Assembly: GCA_035726825.1 (NCBI GenBank)
Contig: JALNTX010000012.1
Span: forward strand, 62,001 to 126,000
Direction: 5' to 3'
Length of the DNA: 64,000 nt
Origin: Pseudocitrobacter sp913778145
GTDB taxonomy: Bacteria; Pseudomonadota; Gammaproteobacteria; Enterobacterales; Enterobacteriaceae
A model generated the notes under the pieces. That model ran no database searches and had not been told where the DNA came from. It saw only the letters and a list, made by a program, of their open reading frames with translations. Positions within the stretch are counted from its first letter, which is position 1; every line of letters begins with the position of its first letter. The position numbers were made by a program, and so were the translations under genes. Below are positions 62,304 to 64,000 of the stretch, piece by piece.

Positions 62304-62636
62304 TTACTTTGTCGTATTGTTACTGCGAATTTCCTGCCAGATTAACCCGCAATCTTTCTTCACAGCCTGATCGTTACCGGTTTTTCTCGCCAGAATACAC
62401 GCCTGGTAATCGCTTACCCGTACGCTTTCCTGGTTCGCAAACTGCTGATGCGCTTTCTCCTGCTTCAGCACGTTCAGCACCTGCTGGCAGGCTTCGATTT
62501 TTTCCGGCGAACCTTCGGCGGTGTTGATACAAGCGCTATAGGCATCTTTTAAACGCGTATCTTCTTTGGGTGCTTCAGACTGCGCGCAGCCAGCCAGCGC
62601 CGCGACCAGTGCGGCAATCATCACGATTTTTTTCAT
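62304..62636 (-). CDS. chiQ: ChiQ, small lipoprotein of the chitoporin operon
   Basis: The product has 110 residues from MKKIVMIAALVAALAGCAQ; ten further codons upstream lack a signal-peptide pattern. The lipobox LAGC places the lipidated Cys at about residue 17. Mature part polar with several Cys (YSACINTAEGSPEKIEACQQVLNVLKQEK in part, YQACILARK, KKDCGLIW). Co-transcribed with chiP 51 bp upstream. Role in chitosugar uptake is inferred from the operon only. Formerly ybfN. Confidence 0.92.
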   Translation of the reverse strand: MKKIVMIAALVAALAGCAQSEAPKEDTRLKDAYSACINTAEGSPEKIEACQQVLNVLKQEKAHQQFANQESVRVSDYQACILARKTGNDQAVKKDCGLIWQEIRSNNTTK

Positions 62637-62687
62637 GTTATTAGCCTTATACGACACGGCGGGCACTGCGGCCCGCCTAAACGTTTA

Positions 62688-64000
62688 TCAGAAGATGGTG
62701 AACGGTGCGATAACCATGAATTTCACGTCACGCTCATCCTGGAAGATGTTACCGTAACCGCCGCTCCAGCTCGGGATGTCGGAGTGGTTGTCGTACTGGG
62801 TGAAGTGCAGTTTGAACAGCGTACCTTTTGCACGCCCTTCCTGTACGGTGTATGCCACGTCAAAGCTGTAAGAAGACTCTTCGATGGTTCTGTTTTTGTC
62901 GTAATACGCGTCTGGGTTGATCTGCCAGGTCGATGGTTTAGCATCCCATGCGTAGACGTAAGAAGCGCCTACGGCCCAGCCCGGCAGGTTCCAGTTCTTC
63001 AGGTCATACATCGCGCCGAAGAATACCGCTTTTTCGCCGTTGGCGTTGAAGTCGGAACGGTTATCCCACCACACATCGAGACGACCGTTTGAGGAGGCGT
63101 AGGTTGGCGTCATACGTTGCAGGAAGTAACCCTGCTGGCCTTCAGCCTTAACCCAGGTTCCTTCCAGACGCAGGTCAACCTGCCCCACTTTGTAACCGAA
63201 GGTCAGCGCCTGCAACCATGCGGTGCCGTCATAAATATCGTTTACGGTGCGGTCATCCACTTTATCGCGGGTACCGTAGAACTGATAGCTGGTAGACAGC
63301 GGGCTACCGGCGATATCAAATTTGTAGCTGGCTTTGGCGAAATACTGATCGACATAGCCTTCCGCCTGACCAAATGCCGCTTCCAGCACCAGATCATTTT
63401 TGAAGTCATATTTCATACCGATGGAGTGCAGATAATCGACTTTCGTGCGCTTATCGTTCTGGTAGAAATTATCCATTTCGATATGCCATGGGGCCTTGTA
63501 TTCGTTGGTCCACATGTAGGAGAAACTCAGCGCGCCAGCATCGCCGTAATCAAAGTTCGCACCCGCCTCTGCACCCTGATAGGTGCCAGGCATAAAGCTC
63601 CAGTGCGGCGCTAAAAGCGTTTGGCCGGTCGGCTGAATATAACCACCGCGCGCCCAAACCGGGCCGTACTTAAATTTCGCAGCAGCTTTATAAAGGCTCA
63701 CACCGCTTTTATCGCCGGAGTAATCTTCCGAGTAGCCTTTATTTTTAGACGAGAACGCAATTTCGTTCGGGTGACCACTTTCTGAGGATTCCGCCATTTC
63801 GATAGCGGTAAATGCCGCAATATCGAGGCCGAACATATCAGCGGCATAGCCGGACTGGAAATCAAGGTTGGCGTTCCAGGTGGAGTGAGAAAGGTTGGTT
63901 TTATATTTGTCGTTATCGGTCACATCTTTACGGTCACGCTCACGCTGCCAGTAATAGATGCCGCCCGTTAACGTGGAATCATCGATAAAGCCTGCTGCAC
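62688..64000 (-). CDS. chiP: Chitoporin ChiP (OprD family; N-terminus beyond window)
   Basis: An outer-membrane channel for chitooligosaccharides. The frame is open to the window edge: residues upstream of an internal Met at 63923 read AGFIDDSTLTGGIYYWQRERDRKDVTDNDKY (in part), the start of the mature protein, so only the signal peptide and a few residues are missing. Family blocks: HSTWNANLDFQSGYAADMFG, HWSFMPGTYQGAEAGANFDYGDAG and the C-terminal strand ERDVKFMVIAPFTIF ending in Phe. In E. coli chiPQ is silenced by the sRNA ChiX and induced by chitobiose. Formerly ybfM. Confidence 0.96.
   Translation of the reverse strand, partial: AAGFIDDSTLTGGIYYWQRERDRKDVTDNDKYKTNLSHSTWNANLDFQSGYAADMFGLDIAAFTAIEMAESSESGHPNEIAFSSKNKGYSEDYSGDKSGVSLYKAAAKFKYGPVWARGGYIQPTGQTLLAPHWSFMPGTYQGAEAGANFDYGDAGALSFSYMWTNEYKAPWHIEMDNFYQNDKRTKVDYLHSIGMKYDFKNDLVLEAAFGQAEGYVDQYFAKASYKFDIAGSPLSTSYQFYGTRDKVDDRTVNDIYDGTAWLQALTFGYKVGQVDLRLEGTWVKAEGQQGYFLQRMTPTYASSNGRLDVWWDNRSDFNANGEKAVFFGAMYDLKNWNLPGWAVGASYVYAWDAKPSTWQINPDAYYDKNRTIEESSYSFDVAYTVQEGRAKGTLFKLHFTQYDNHSDIPSWSGGYGNIFQDERDVKFMVIAPFTIF

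Noticed and set aside
62153..62527. Small frames through the BIMEs near fur and dtpD that give similar peptides
   Set aside because: The similarity comes from the repeated REP-containing element being read in the same phase, not from a conserved protein.

Overview
The window is chromosomal DNA of an enterobacterium close to Escherichia, Salmonella and Citrobacter. Nearly every gene has a recognisable E. coli-type counterpart of near-identical length and in the same neighbourhood order (aroG to chiP, in inverted orientation relative to the usual E. coli map). REP/BIME and ERIC repeats of enterobacterial type sit in the gaps. The E. coli K-12 insertions between cydA and the suc genes (mng genes) and between gltA and nei (ybg fimbrial genes) are absent. 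Other genes occupy these places: an inverse-autotransporter adhesin with an outer-membrane protein gene, and a pcp/DUF979/DUF969 set. The species cannot be fixed from the sequence alone; Citrobacter, Enterobacter or Kluyvera-like genomes fit best.

Layout. 1-2.0 kb: a TonB-dependent siderophore receptor (cut by the window start) and aroG. 2.3-5.6 kb: ybgS, zitB, pnuC and nadA. 5.8-6.6 kb: seven tRNA genes (five Lys, two Val). 6.7-12.4 kb: the tol-pal envelope operon ybgC-tolQRAB-pal-cpoB. 12.7-15.8 kb: cytochrome bd oxidase cydABX-ybgE. 16.5-21.6 kb: an accessory pair, a 1281-residue inverse autotransporter whose tip looks like a right-handed beta-helix, and a divergent small outer-membrane barrel. 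21.6-31.5 kb: the TCA operon sdhCDAB-sucABCD, divergent from gltA (32.1-33.4 kb). 33.5-39.9 kb: nei, pyrrolidone-carboxylate peptidase, two paired membrane proteins (DUF979/DUF969), the 5-oxoprolinase genes pxpACB and ybgI. 40.2-44.6 kb: dtpD, phrB, a full-length DUF523-DUF1722 ybgA, and ybfA. 44.9-52.6 kb: kdpFABC-kdpDE. 52.9-56.8 kb: the speFL leader peptide, speF and potE. 57.0-64.0 kb: pgm, seqA, ybfF, ybfE, fldA, uof-fur, chiQ and chiP (cut by the window end).

The genes form coherent modules. The TCA cycle is almost complete here (citrate synthase, 2-oxoglutarate dehydrogenase E1/E2, succinyl-CoA synthetase, succinate dehydrogenase). Its quinol output can be used by the bd oxidase next door. 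The pcp-to-pxp stretch reads as a pathway from N-terminal pyroglutamyl peptides through 5-oxoproline to glutamate, with a probable transporter. Kdp handles potassium scarcity, and SpeF-PotE makes putrescine and exchanges it for ornithine under control of an ornithine-sensing leader peptide.

The most noteworthy items are the beta-helix-tipped inverse autotransporter; a repeated REP-containing element of about 136-152 bp with conserved ends (three copies), two of which are flanked by duplicated terminator hairpins; an ERIC element that supplies the start codon of ybgC; the pcp/DUF969/DUF979/pxp cluster; and the probable tRNA 4-thiouridine desulfidase gene beside the photolyase gene.
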